Below are positions 25,045 to 32,878 of a stretch of 36,006 nt of DNA, in pieces. Each line of letters opens with the position of its first letter. Position 1 is the stretch's first letter. A program made the translations under genes and the position numbers. The stretch is from a virus. The notes under the pieces are model-generated. The model saw nothing but the letters and a program-made list of their open reading frames with translations, had not been told where the DNA came from and did not search any database. The DNA is taken from IMG/VR virus record IMGVR_UViG_3300007960_000074, positions 1 through 36,006 of that record. One strand, written 5' to 3'.

Positions 25045-25774
25045 GAATAACTTCCTCCGTAGTAATATTACCCAAAGCTTCTTTGCAATGGGGGCAAGAC
25101 TTCAATGAGCCGCATGAATATGCGGCTTTATATAAATTAATATGTCCCTCATATCCAGTTATCCCAGGACTTATATACCCACTAAATATAACTACTGCTG
25201 GTATGTTTAATGCAGCTGATATATGATGCATTCCACCCTCCATAGTTACCATAGCCTTGGCTTTAGAGACTATAAAAGCTGCTTCCCTAATATTTCTGGT
25301 CTTTATAGGAATAACATTATTAAGTATAGGTTTTCCATAATCGAACTGTATAAAAGGGGCCGCTCTTGTATCTACTACTTCCTGCATTCTTTCTACTGGC
25401 CATTGTTTATTATCCGCAGAAACGGTCTGTTTAGTATGTGGCTCTATAACAACAAAATTATCTGGAAAAGCCAAGCCTAAATCATCCTCTGGAGTAAAGA
25501 AAAATTCGCCTTTTTCAGCCTTAAAATCCTCATTCCATAGCATGTTGGAAGACGTATTAGACTTTATATATCCCCTAGAGCCAACACAAAAATTGTTCCA
25601 TACTACATCAGGTAAATCCGCATGACTAGCAATTTTAGGGTTATTTTTAAATATAAGATCTGACCATTGAGACTTTACTAGACTATTATTTCTACCAAAA
25701 GCAACTTTTTTACCCGTTTCTTTATGAAGTCTTTTGGCTATTCCAGTAGCCATAATTTCATCACCAAATCCCAT
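25022..25774 (-). CDS. Glycosyltransferase family 9-like (heptosyltransferase-type) protein
   Basis: 250 residues from the ATG at 25774 (MGFGDEIMATGIAKRL), chosen because AGGAG sits 5 nt upstream and the ATG follows the preceding stop; the frame is open to 25798. The N-terminal GDEIMATGIAKRLHKETGKKV and C-terminal MVTMEGGMHHISAALNIPAVVIFSG resemble the GT9 donor-binding region of ADP-heptose transferases. The short length suggests a reduced first domain. A Cys cluster (SCGSLKSCPHC) near the C-terminus is unusual. Confidence 0.75.
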   Translation of the reverse strand: MGFGDEIMATGIAKRLHKETGKKVAFGRNNSLVKSQWSDLIFKNNPKIASHADLPDVVWNNFCVGSRGYIKSNTSSNMLWNEDFKAEKGEFFFTPEDDLGLAFPDNFVVIEPHTKQTVSADNKQWPVERMQEVVDTRAAPFIQFDYGKPILNNVIPIKTRNIREAAFIVSKAKAMVTMEGGMHHISAALNIPAVVIFSGYISPGITGYEGHINLYKAAYSCGSLKSCPHCKEALGNITTEEVILALHRLL

Positions 25775-25775
25775 T

Positions 25776-26324
25776 TTATCTCCTAAAGAACATCCCATTA
25801 TTTTTAATAAAAGGCTTTCTCATAGTACTTAATTGTTTTATGTATTTGGTATCTTCCTCATCGTATGTATAACCTCTAGACTCAAAGATATCTATCCAAT
25901 ATTCCTTTTCTCTACAGTTTACATGATGATGCCCAGGAGTACCTGGAGGGGCTGCTGTACACATAATATACTTAGCTTTACAAAATATGGGTAAAAAGTT
26001 TTCCATGTATTCTTCCTCTACATGTTCTAAAAACTCCACAGACCAGGCTAAATCATACTCTCCATCCCACGCAAAAGGCTTCCTAAAATCATGGGCTATC
26101 ACAGGTATTCCCTCCCACCTGTCTGCTAAAGAGGTGTCTCCGTCTATACCTACTGCACGTATACCCATAGACTGAGCTTCTCGTACCATATCTCCTGGCC
26201 CACAACCAATATCTACCATGAAATTCACACCATATAAGGAGTTTATAGCCTTCAAACTTCCTAGGTCTACGTGAGTCTTATTTAAGTGACCCCCTAAGTG
26301 ACTAGTTTTTGATTCCAATTCCAC
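25776..26324 (-). CDS. SAM-dependent methyltransferase (class I)
   Basis: Motif I FMVDIGCGPGDM followed by the acidic AVGIDGD, then a LAWSVEFLEHVEEEYMENF motif and a YIMCTAAPPGTPGHHHVN segment. The open frame starts at 26345, but a GTG at 26324 preceded by AAGGAG 6 nt upstream is the likelier start (182 residues). It is one of three methyltransferases in this cluster; substrate unknown, plausibly a sugar or peptide group. Confidence 0.82.
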   Translation of the reverse strand: MELESKTSHLGGHLNKTHVDLGSLKAINSLYGVNFMVDIGCGPGDMVREAQSMGIRAVGIDGDTSLADRWEGIPVIAHDFRKPFAWDGEYDLAWSVEFLEHVEEEYMENFLPIFCKAKYIMCTAAPPGTPGHHHVNCREKEYWIDIFESRGYTYDEEDTKYIKQLSTMRKPFIKNNGMFFRR

Positions 26325-26877
26325 AGAAAACTCCTTCCGTATCATATATAGTGTTTAAAGTAATAGGTAGTACTGTATACCCGTATTTAATAAAAAACTG
26401 CCTCCACATATACCTAGTCCATCTTGTTATATGGGTGGGGTCTTTCTCAGATACCCTCAAAATAAAACTACCCCCTTCTCTATAACATACAGGAATTCTA
26501 AATACGAAAGTTTCAGGCTTCAAAGTTTCAAATAATTTTTCTAATTCTGAAGATTCTATGTGCTCAAGTACATCTAGGTAATAAACTAAATCATACTCAT
26601 TTGATGGAGGCTGTGAGAGTATAGAGTCTCCAAGTAGTTTCCTAGCCTGTTTACTAGCCCACTTAGATATATCATATCCGTAAGCATCTATTCCTTCATC
26701 CATCAAAGCATCAACTAAAAACCCCACTGCACAACCATAATCTAGAACTACATCGGTACTTCTACCAATACTGGTCAAAAGATTCAAAGTTTCATTAGCG
26801 AGTAGTTTATACCTATCCGCTCTATCCAAGTAGCTACCATAGTTATTTGTAGTATAATATTCTTTACCATACTTCAT
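26302..26877 (-). CDS. SAM-dependent methyltransferase (class I)
   Basis: 191 residues. Motif I VVLDYGCAVGFLVDAL, then AYGYDIS, and YYLDVLEHIESSELEKLFETL as the post-II region. It belongs to the Methyltransf_23-type group acting on small molecules. It starts with an ATG overlapping the stop of the radical SAM gene and overlaps the next methyltransferase. Confidence 0.82.
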   Translation of the reverse strand: MKYGKEYYTTNNYGSYLDRADRYKLLANETLNLLTSIGRSTDVVLDYGCAVGFLVDALMDEGIDAYGYDISKWASKQARKLLGDSILSQPPSNEYDLVYYLDVLEHIESSELEKLFETLKPETFVFRIPVCYREGGSFILRVSEKDPTHITRWTRYMWRQFFIKYGYTVLPITLNTIYDTEGVFCGIGIKN

Positions 26878-27965
26878 GGAAAGTTCTTATCCCCCATAGG
26901 TTGAGCCACTGTATGAAGTAACTTGTTATTAAATTTGTAGAAACAATACTTACAAGATTTATCCCACCCTGTGCCTTTATTTCCTCTAATCTCATATGGG
27001 TATCCTTTCTCTTGATAGGACTTATTCATTTTGTCCCATATACTAGGAATATCTTTCACGCTTCCTAACGAATACTCCAGATTATAAGTTCTGTGCTCTA
27101 GGACGTAGCTAGTACAGGTATAGACTTGATAATCGCCACCTTCTGGATGAGGGGCTATATATGGACGAATAGCACCAACATAACAGCCTTCTGTATAGGG
27201 GCCATCATCTTCTCCTATGTCTTTAATAAAAAACTTATTGTACTTATCTATTTTCTGTACGATTTCAGTATATTGGTCTTTAATTACTTGGTTATTCCCT
27301 TTAATTAGACAATTACCTGCTATTCTTACAAATTTAGTATCAGGATTTAGCTCTATAAGGCGAACCATTTTTTCTATAGATTCAGGAGAAGTGCCCCTGT
27401 AAATTTTATTAGTTCTAGATAGCTCATCTGGAGCATCTCCAGTTCCTGAGTAGACAATGTAGCTAAAACCTAATTTATTAGGCGGAAAACTGCCGAAATC
27501 ATAATCTTCTGGATTTTTACCTTCATCTAGTTTAATTAGACTAATACGTATCCAATTAATATAATCGTATATTTCTGGATTTAAGTGTCTTTCCAGTTTT
27601 TCTGTATTAGTAATTATTCCAATATCAAACCCCAGAGAACCAGCTAGCTTTATAATATCATTGATATCTTTTTTTGCCGTCTTATCACGATAAAGAAGAG
27701 GATTTCCGCCTCCTGTTATTTCTACGCTCTTAGCGCCCATTTGTCGAAAGCTTTTTAAAGCCTCCTCTATTTGTACAAATGGCATATAACTTTTAAGGGG
27801 GCGAGCAGCTACAGAACAGAAAGGACAGTCACTATCACACATCTCGCAGGGAGCAAGCTGCACAGTGATTGGGGCGAAGGCCCCGTGATTCTGTATTTTA
27901 TATAAGACATCTGTATGCTGTAGAAGCTTATCTCCCCAGGTACTATACTCTTGAGTTTTATCCAT
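26874..27965 (-). CDS. Radical SAM enzyme with likely C-terminal auxiliary cluster
   Basis: 363 residues. The radical SAM cluster motif CX3CX2C is C43-DSD-C47-PF-C50, followed by the SAM-binding segment ITGGGNPLLYRD near 85-95. The C-terminal third carries further cysteines (EGCYVGAI, YTCTSYV, CKYCFYKF), suggesting a SPASM/Twitch-like auxiliary iron-sulfur cluster. It lies between a GT2-like gene and two methyltransferases, pointing to glycan or peptide modification. Reaction unknown. Confidence 0.87.
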   Translation of the reverse strand: MDKTQEYSTWGDKLLQHTDVLYKIQNHGAFAPITVQLAPCEMCDSDCPFCSVAARPLKSYMPFVQIEEALKSFRQMGAKSVEITGGGNPLLYRDKTAKKDINDIIKLAGSLGFDIGIITNTEKLERHLNPEIYDYINWIRISLIKLDEGKNPEDYDFGSFPPNKLGFSYIVYSGTGDAPDELSRTNKIYRGTSPESIEKMVRLIELNPDTKFVRIAGNCLIKGNNQVIKDQYTEIVQKIDKYNKFFIKDIGEDDGPYTEGCYVGAIRPYIAPHPEGGDYQVYTCTSYVLEHRTYNLEYSLGSVKDIPSIWDKMNKSYQEKGYPYEIRGNKGTGWDKSCKYCFYKFNNKLLHTVAQPMGDKNFP

Positions 27966-28653
27966 AAAAATGCTTTAGTTTGTCCTCTATCTCTCTTTTT
28001 AATTCTGGGTGTAAGAACTGAGCGGTATCTGGTAACCCCTTTTTATAATTTACCCCATGGGCTCCAAAATGTTCTAATAAGCTATATTTAGGAAAAGCAA
28101 ATTTTCCACCTATACTTCTGTATCCTTTGTATATTATACCATCCCATTTAGGTATATCTTTCTTTGTAGCATTTAAGAAAAAATCATAAAATGGAATGTC
28201 TTTAGAGATAAATAAAGATACTCCGGAATTCAAAGAGTAAAAAGGTTCTTCTAGTTTATTTTCTAAATTATACTTACTAATATATAGTCCTACAGGCTCA
28301 TTGTATTTTATTAGAGACATAGCCTCTTGTAAAAAGTCTTTATGGTGGTAGCAATCATTATCAGTAAAATACGCGTATTTAAATTCAGATGCTTTAAAAT
28401 GATCTAACTGTTGTCTAATTATGTTTAAAAGCCTAATTTGAGGAGTTCGTTCACTATTGCCTGATAAATATACCTCGTCAGCAAATCCTTTTAGCCACTC
28501 TACAGAATATTCTTTGGAGTGGTCATCAACTACTACTATGTAAGCTCCTGTCTCTTTCAACCTAGTCAAGCATAATTCTGTTACAGCTTTTCTATCTTTA
28601 GTAGAGACGTAAATTACAATAGAGGTTTTAAATGCTCCCACGGCAGCCCCCAT
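27958..28653 (-). CDS. Glycosyltransferase family 2-like (GT-A fold)
   Basis: 231 residues. IVIYVSTKDRKAVTELCL, then IVVVDDHS as the nucleotide-binding edge, and AYFTDNDCYHH as a DxD-like metal site. GVSLFISKDIPFYDF and the acceptor-side region follow. The 40-nt overlap with the upstream gene suggests coupling. Donor and acceptor cannot be deduced. Confidence 0.8.
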   Translation of the reverse strand: MGAAVGAFKTSIVIYVSTKDRKAVTELCLTRLKETGAYIVVVDDHSKEYSVEWLKGFADEVYLSGNSERTPQIRLLNIIRQQLDHFKASEFKYAYFTDNDCYHHKDFLQEAMSLIKYNEPVGLYISKYNLENKLEEPFYSLNSGVSLFISKDIPFYDFFLNATKKDIPKWDGIIYKGYRSIGGKFAFPKYSLLEHFGAHGVNYKKGLPDTAQFLHPELKREIEDKLKHFYG

Positions 28654-29507
28654 GATATTTCTTCAACATTCCACTGACAGTAGCTTAGATCATGCAACCA
28701 GTTAGATCTATCTGGTTTATGTACACTATTTATGTTAGATATAAACTTGGAGCTTATATCATAAGCAAAGTTAGCAGGGCTCCAAGCCACTGTAGGGCAA
28801 CCTGCTAGTACACTATCTACTCCCAGGCCGGAACTATAAGATACAGAACAATAGGCATCTCTAAGAGTAGGAATTAAGTTTTCTTTTGTTCCTTGTTGCA
28901 CAGAGATATCCCCTACATTCCCTATAATTTTTGGAAGGTCAAACTGCCTTTGAAGCTGAGGAGTTCTTACTATTATAGGATTTTTACTTATATTTCTTAT
29001 AGAAATAACTCTATTATACGCCCACTTATTAATATCTAAGCCACTAAGAGAGGCGTCTCCAGGTAGTTGAAGAGCTAGTATTATAGGACCATCCTTATTA
29101 TCAGTCCAAGGAAGAACTTCTACTCCTAGCTCTTTTTGAATCTTTCTCCATCTATCCCCCGGCCTATTCTTATTATTAAAATTACCTGTATTATTTAAGA
29201 ATCCATTTAACCCTATCCTGTACCAAGTGTCGGTCATTATCTCGTCTACTTTCTTTCGTCCAAGTATAGGAGTTTCTAGTACTATAAAGTTCTTTGCTTT
29301 ACTGACCACATCTCTTTTGACCTTATGCCAGGAGCTATTTCTATCTTTCCAGGAGCCAAAAATAATTGCACAGTCACATTCTTCGTAATGGTCTGCTTCG
29401 GATAAAGTGACTACGTCCCCACTTCTAGCAACCCCTTCGGCAAAGGATATCAATGTCTGCTTAAATCTATCATGGTTAGCACTTTTTAAAAATACTTTTA
29501 CTTTCAC
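28614..29507 (-). CDS. Putative glycosyltransferase, capsule-synthesis (KpsC-like) type
   Basis: 297 residues, GTG start at 29507. The C-terminal region AYCSVSYSSGLGVDSVLAGCPTVAWSP resembles the phosphate-binding loop of GT-B/KDO-transferase-like enzymes, in which a Ser-rich G-x-E/D loop is followed by G-x-PTV. The N-terminal region has alternating strands typical of the GT-B fold. Family placement is tentative. Confidence 0.6.
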   Translation of the reverse strand: MKVKVFLKSANHDRFKQTLISFAEGVARSGDVVTLSEADHYEECDCAIIFGSWKDRNSSWHKVKRDVVSKAKNFIVLETPILGRKKVDEIMTDTWYRIGLNGFLNNTGNFNNKNRPGDRWRKIQKELGVEVLPWTDNKDGPIILALQLPGDASLSGLDINKWAYNRVISIRNISKNPIIVRTPQLQRQFDLPKIIGNVGDISVQQGTKENLIPTLRDAYCSVSYSSGLGVDSVLAGCPTVAWSPANFAYDISSKFISNINSVHKPDRSNWLHDLSYCQWNVEEISWGLPWEHLKPLL

Positions 29508-30004
29508 TTATATAATCTTACGTGTAAATTCTTAGGTAAATCTTTAACTTGTTCTACTGAGGCAAAACCTGTTTCTGATGCCATAGTTTGTAATAACGAT
29601 ATAGAATAGCCACTTTTGTGAATATCCCATATTCGGCCTTTATCGGTTTCTCTTTGTTTCCCCCAAAAACCTAATATAGCCAAATCTTCTTCTCCTCTTT
29701 TCCACTGGTCAATATGATAGGATATATTTGGCACTATTATGGCACAATATCCGTCAGTGGAGAGAATTGAATACCAAGCCTCTAACGTCTTTCTAGCATC
29801 ATAAAAAGTCAAGTGCTCTAAAAAATGTCTAGAATATATGTAAAATATTGAGTTATTTTCTACGTATTTTGGAAGGTCCCAGGCGTTACAAACATAATCT
29901 ACACTAGGAATATCTCTTATGTCGCACTGAAGAAATTCTGGGTGTTTTGGAGTCTCTCCACCTCCAACCTCTATGCAGTTGCTTCGTTTAAATAACTCTG
30001 CCAT
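29504..30004 (-). CDS. SAM-dependent methyltransferase-like protein (COG4627 type)
   Basis: 166 residues. CIEVGGGETPKHPEFLQCDIRDIPSVDYV replaces motif I, followed by FYIYSRHFLEHLTFYDARKTLEAWYSILSTDG and CAIIVPN. This compact form occurs in polysaccharide clusters. The degenerate glycine loop (GGGE) is typical of the subgroup. Confidence 0.78.
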   Translation of the reverse strand: MAELFKRSNCIEVGGGETPKHPEFLQCDIRDIPSVDYVCNAWDLPKYVENNSIFYIYSRHFLEHLTFYDARKTLEAWYSILSTDGYCAIIVPNISYHIDQWKRGEEDLAILGFWGKQRETDKGRIWDIHKSGYSISLLQTMASETGFASVEQVKDLPKNLHVRLYK

Positions 30005-30609
30005 AACTCTACTAAGTCCTGTCTGGGATGTGGTTTATGTATTAGGCCCTTAGCAGCCCCCCAAGCGGGCTTCCAAGGCTGTGTAGGCATAGATGTAAAA
30101 TGTAAATGCCAAATATCCTCTATAGGTCGATTCTCCCCATCTAGACAATTCCATCTAGGATCAAAATGGTATGACTGCCTAAGAATGCTCCAATATATGC
30201 TTGTGCCATACTTTGCATTAGATTTAATTTGGTCGATCGGGGCTAAGATTTCTTGCATTTTTTCATTGTCGAATACCATAACACACAGGCGGTTTTCGCG
30301 TGAGGCGAAGGGCTTTCCTTGCATATTCACATTATATAATTCGGATATATCCCTTAGGTTAAGCTGATCAACATCCATGTATATAGCCCTTCCTTGGTAC
30401 TCACAATAAGCCGGTATAGCCCACCTTAGATTAGTGAAAGGAGTAGCCCACCCAGATGAATTGAAATCTCCCATAAAAGAGGGGTCTCCATTTCTCATAA
30501 AGTGTATTTCTAGGGGTTCTGAGGAATGCTTTAGTAAAGAATATTCTAAAGCTTTTTCGGCGGGTAGGTCATCTGTTCCTGGAGATGTACCTATAAAAAT
30601 TTTAATCAT
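29971..30609 (-). CDS. Glycosyltransferase, GT8-like
   Basis: 212 residues. KIFIGTSPGTDDLPAEKALEYSLLKHS resembles the GT8 N-terminus, and AIYMDVDQLNLRDISELY carries the DxD metal site. HLHFTSMPTQPWKP near the C-terminus fits the family's late His motif. It overlaps the methyltransferase gene by 34 nt. Confidence 0.8.
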   Translation of the reverse strand: MIKIFIGTSPGTDDLPAEKALEYSLLKHSSEPLEIHFMRNGDPSFMGDFNSSGWATPFTNLRWAIPAYCEYQGRAIYMDVDQLNLRDISELYNVNMQGKPFASRENRLCVMVFDNEKMQEILAPIDQIKSNAKYGTSIYWSILRQSYHFDPRWNCLDGENRPIEDIWHLHFTSMPTQPWKPAWGAAKGLIHKPHPRQDLVELWQSYLNEATA

Positions 30610-31247
30610 AAAGCTTTTAAAGCCTCTTCAAGTGGTATGTATTTAAAGAAAGTAAGAGCACTATTAGGAGTGCAATTTATTATTGTTTCTTTTATGTTAT
30701 TAGGTATAGTAGCAAAAGCTTTCAGAAACTTATCATACGGACTAGTATTAGCTAGTCCTGCAGGATGGTCCCCAAAGTAGTGAGATTTTCCATCTACAGG
30801 CTGCATATTATATCCGACTAATAGAAACCTACGAATTCCATAATGATAAGCTAAGTTTAATTGCTGGTACCCAGAGTTGGAACCATAATGTATATGATCC
30901 GGTTTATCTAAGCAAAGTCCTTTGTTATGAGAGCCTTTTATATAGTTTATGCCCAAGGCTTGAGCTGTTCTGACTTCCTGAGTCCATACATGACAATCCG
31001 GCGGAAGAGTACTTAATACATTAGGATGCTTATCCCACCAAGCTCCATCACAAGCGTAATGAACATCTAAATAGTCTACTACACTATAAGTATCATTACA
31101 GCCAAATACTTTGACTTTATTCTTATACTTACGTACAGTATCTATCACCTCAGGAGTGAGTGAGGGCCCTGTGGCCATAAGAACCGCAGTTTCCCCAGAA
31201 AACATGCAAGGTACCTTCTGACTAGTCGGCCTCTGAGACACCTTCAA
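30606..31247 (-). CDS. Maf/DUF115 (MptE-like)-type putative glycan transferase
   Basis: Up to 213 residues. The ETAVLMATGPSLTPEVID loop, KVFGCNDTYSVVDYLDVHYACDGAWW and GSNSGYQQLNLAYHYGIRRFLLVGYNM match the Rossmann-like fold shared by DUF115/Maf proteins and GT42 sialyltransferases. Maf proteins attach nonulosonic acids to Ser/Thr of flagellin. The frame opens at TTG 31247; GTG 31241 with AGGA 8 nt upstream is an alternative start. It follows the holin-like gene with overlap. Confidence 0.75.
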   Translation of the reverse strand: MKVSQRPTSQKVPCMFSGETAVLMATGPSLTPEVIDTVRKYKNKVKVFGCNDTYSVVDYLDVHYACDGAWWDKHPNVLSTLPPDCHVWTQEVRTAQALGINYIKGSHNKGLCLDKPDHIHYGSNSGYQQLNLAYHYGIRRFLLVGYNMQPVDGKSHYFGDHPAGLANTSPYDKFLKAFATIPNNIKETIINCTPNSALTFFKYIPLEEALKAL

Positions 31248-31425
31248 GGTCCTTATTAGCTATAAAGTACTGCATTATTCCAACTAGGATAGTCTGTGTT
31301 GCAAGTGCTGGCTCTGCTGGCACCACAATACCAGTAGCAGCTGTAAAAATCCATACTACTAGAAACGCTACGGCTCCTATAAAAGCCCCAACGGTAACTT
31401 TTCTCTCAATCGGTTTGTTCATCAT
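31222..31425 (-). CDS. Holin-like small membrane protein
   Basis: 67 residues: basic N-terminus, transmembrane segment 12-33 (GAFIGAVAFLVVWIFTAATGIVV), a second hydrophobic segment 40-55 (ATQTILVGIMQYFIAN), and an acidic charged tail. This is the two-helix holin/superinfection-type topology, and it sits directly downstream of the two spanin genes. No endolysin is recognisable in the window. Confidence 0.72.
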   Translation of the reverse strand: MMNKPIERKVTVGAFIGAVAFLVVWIFTAATGIVVPAEPALATQTILVGIMQYFIANKDLEGVSEAD

Positions 31426-31759
31426 TCTGACTCTCTGCGTCTTTCTGGTAGTCTATAGCTTCTCTATAAAATACTAGCAGATTTTGTAGCTCTAGAATGT
31501 ACCTACGCAGTTTTTGTACATTCTCTGCCAGTTCCTGGTACCCAGTGGCACTGACAGCAAAGAAAGCATCTTCTGAAGTTTTAAGAAAGACACTTTCGCA
31601 GTTTAATTCCGTGATTACATAAAATTTAGGGGGTGAAAGGTCTACAGAGGTTGGAAGAGGTGGATGAACAGGAACAGGAGAAATATATTTACTCTCTGTT
31701 ATAACAATGGGGTCAGAAGCACATCCTGCTAATAGTAGACCTAGAAATAATACTCTCAT
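31406..31759 (-). CDS. o-spanin (Rz1-like outer-membrane lipoprotein)
   Basis: 117 residues. A lipoprotein signal ends in the lipobox LLLAGC with C13 as the lipidated residue. A Pro-rich stretch (ISPVPVHPPLP) follows, as in Rz1 proteins, then a helical C-terminal half. It directly follows the i-spanin gene, the usual order, and would be the outer-membrane half of the complex that disrupts the outer membrane at lysis. AAGGAA precedes the ATG. Confidence 0.78.
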   Translation of the reverse strand: MRVLFLGLLLAGCASDPIVITESKYISPVPVHPPLPTSVDLSPPKFYVITELNCESVFLKTSEDAFFAVSATGYQELAENVQKLRRYILELQNLLVFYREAIDYQKDAESQNDEQTD

Positions 31760-32178
31760 TGATTATTTCCTTTGAAATCCTGGGTTTCCTTTTCTATCTC
31801 TTCAAAGACTTTAATAGTAGCAGTATTAACCTTACGTTCTATTAGTCCTGGCTTTTTAGCCGCTAGGCTTTTTAGTCGTTCTCCTTCGAATACCTTTAGT
31901 TTCTCTTTAACATCTACAGAAATGGCTTCCTGCTTTTCAAAAAGTTTCTTAGTTTCTTCGGAGGTTCTAGTAACAGAGTTTTCTATTTTAAGAACAGAGT
32001 CCTCAAGGGAGGAAATCTGTACCTGCTTAGCCAGTACCTCTTTCTCTAATCTAGTAAGAGAATCTGTAAGACTCGTTATTCTTGAAGCCTGCATATGATA
32101 TATTCCATAGAGGACTCCGCTAAGAATAAGAATAACTATTCCAGCAAGTACGTTTTTATTTAATAGGAAAGCAGGCAT
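31756..32178 (-). CDS. i-spanin (Rz-like inner-membrane protein)
   Basis: 140 residues from the ATG at 32178 (MPAFLLNKN). The frame is open to a TTG at 32205, but that codon lies 3 nt after the promoter -10 box, so the transcript excludes it. A single N-terminal transmembrane helix (VLAGIVILILSGVLYGIYHM) is followed by a long periplasmic coiled coil with heptads (SLTDSLTRLEKEVLAKQ...). Topology and adjacency to the lipoprotein gene identify a two-component spanin pair. Confidence 0.8.
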   Translation of the reverse strand: MPAFLLNKNVLAGIVILILSGVLYGIYHMQASRITSLTDSLTRLEKEVLAKQVQISSLEDSVLKIENSVTRTSEETKKLFEKQEAISVDVKEKLKVFEGERLKSLAAKKPGLIERKVNTATIKVFEEIEKETQDFKGNNQ

Positions 32179-32207
32179 TTTTTGACTCTCTTTTTTATCA
32201 TCCAAGT

Positions 32208-32236
32208 ATTATATATGGGAAGATACTTCAAGTCAA
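32208..32236 (-). promoter_or_regulatory. Sigma70-type promoter for the lysis and glycan cluster
   Basis: TTGACT at 32236-32231, 17-nt spacer, TATAAT at 32213-32208, A-rich tract upstream. No other promoter of this type was found in 32.2-24.9 kb, so it probably serves the whole lysis/glycan block. Confidence 0.88.
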
Positions 32237-32249
32237 GGAATTTTTTTGC

Positions 32250-32561
32250 TTAGTAGAAGTCCTGGGGGAGTAGGATGGGTTTTTCTATGGCTTCTTGCAG
32301 TTGAGACATATGGCGAAGTACCTCAAAAGACATCTTTTCTCTTAATTCGTCATGTGTGGTATCTTCTAGATCTAGCCCATCTAACATGATTGGCGCTGTG
32401 TGCGCCCAGCTATGTGGAATATCATTCTCGTAATAAACCTCTACGAAAATTAGATCAAATGCGTCTGGGTCTAGCGCATCTTCAAGTGGCAGCCTCATCA
32501 GCCGGAAGTTCCAGTATTCTTTCCTCTGAGTTGATACATACCCTATTTCGTCTCCAGACAT
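32250..32561 (-). CDS. Hypothetical protein
   Basis: 103 residues from ATG 32561 (MSGDEIGYVS), preferred because AAAGAGG lies 6 nt upstream; an ATG at 32585 has a poorly spaced ribosome site. Acidic, with no recognised domain. It overlaps the Bfd-like ORF by 80 nt in another frame. Function unknown. Confidence 0.65.
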   Translation of the reverse strand: MSGDEIGYVSTQRKEYWNFRLMRLPLEDALDPDAFDLIFVEVYYENDIPHSWAHTAPIMLDGLDLEDTTHDELREKMSFEVLRHMSQLQEAIEKPILLPQDFY

Positions 32562-32667
32562 TAAATTCCTCTTTACATATTCCACAAGATGAACCGACCA
32601 CAGAACATAGTCCTGGGTCGGCTTCTAGGTCGGTTTCACTTATATTGTTACAAATACATATAATCAT
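32482..32667 (-). CDS. Bfd-like [2Fe-2S] ferredoxin, short form
   Basis: 61 residues from ATG 32667. CICNNISETDL at the N-terminus and GSSCGICKEEF at 25-35 give C4, C6, C28 and C31, the cysteine pattern of bacterioferritin-associated ferredoxin (C4, C6, C38, C41 in E. coli), with about 10 residues deleted between the pairs. Such domains transfer electrons, for example for iron release. No Shine-Dalgarno is visible; coupling to the preceding small ORF is possible. The 3' third overlaps the next gene. Confidence 0.6.
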   Translation of the reverse strand: MIICICNNISETDLEADPGLCSVVGSSCGICKEEFNVWRRNRVCINSEERILELPADEAAT

Positions 32668-32776
32668 AGCGGTTTTGAGGGTGGGGAATCCCATCAGGAT
32701 TACCGCAAACCTGGCCGAACAAGGAATGTCGCTTCAGTCGGCAATTAGCGTCCGATCTATGTTTACCCTGCCTCAC
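32648..32776 (-). CDS. Possible small basic protein between tRNA-Trp and the Bfd-like gene
   Basis: A GTG-started 42-residue frame with N-terminus MRQGKHRSDANCRLKRH and a C-terminal HPQNRYDYMYL. It fills the gap between tRNA-Trp and the Bfd-like ORF and overlaps the latter's start by 20 nt. No clear ribosome site. The DNA can also form hairpins (e.g. GCGGT/ACCGC near 32670-32710), so an RNA function is an alternative. Confidence 0.35.
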   Translation of the reverse strand: MRQGKHRSDANCRLKRHSLFGQVCGNPDGIPHPQNRYDYMYL

Positions 32777-32792
32777 GGAAGTGGCAGATATT

Positions 32793-32867
32793 TGGCGAAG
32801 GGACAGGGACTCGAACCCCGATCTACGGTTTTGGAGACCATCGTTCTACCAATTGAACTATCCCAAC
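32793..32867 (-). tRNA. tRNA-Trp (CCA), CCA end encoded
   Basis: The anticodon stem ATGGT/ACCGT flanks loop CTCCAAA (anticodon CCA); D-stem GTTC/GAAC; T-arm CGGGG-TTCGAGT-CCCTG; 3' GCCA encoded. The acceptor stem GTTGGGA/TCCCTTC has two adjacent U-U mismatches (positions 2 and 3), so function may be impaired. A GIY-YIG endonuclease ends 12 nt upstream. Confidence 0.85.
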
Positions 32868-32878
32868 AATTTTTAAAG

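Noticed and set aside
32793-32867. 3' half of the tmRNA downstream of the tag piece
   Set aside because: This element has a full anticodon arm (CCA, Trp) and its acceptor strand TCCCTTC cannot pair with GGGCGAG; the matching acceptor is upstream at 33829-33819.
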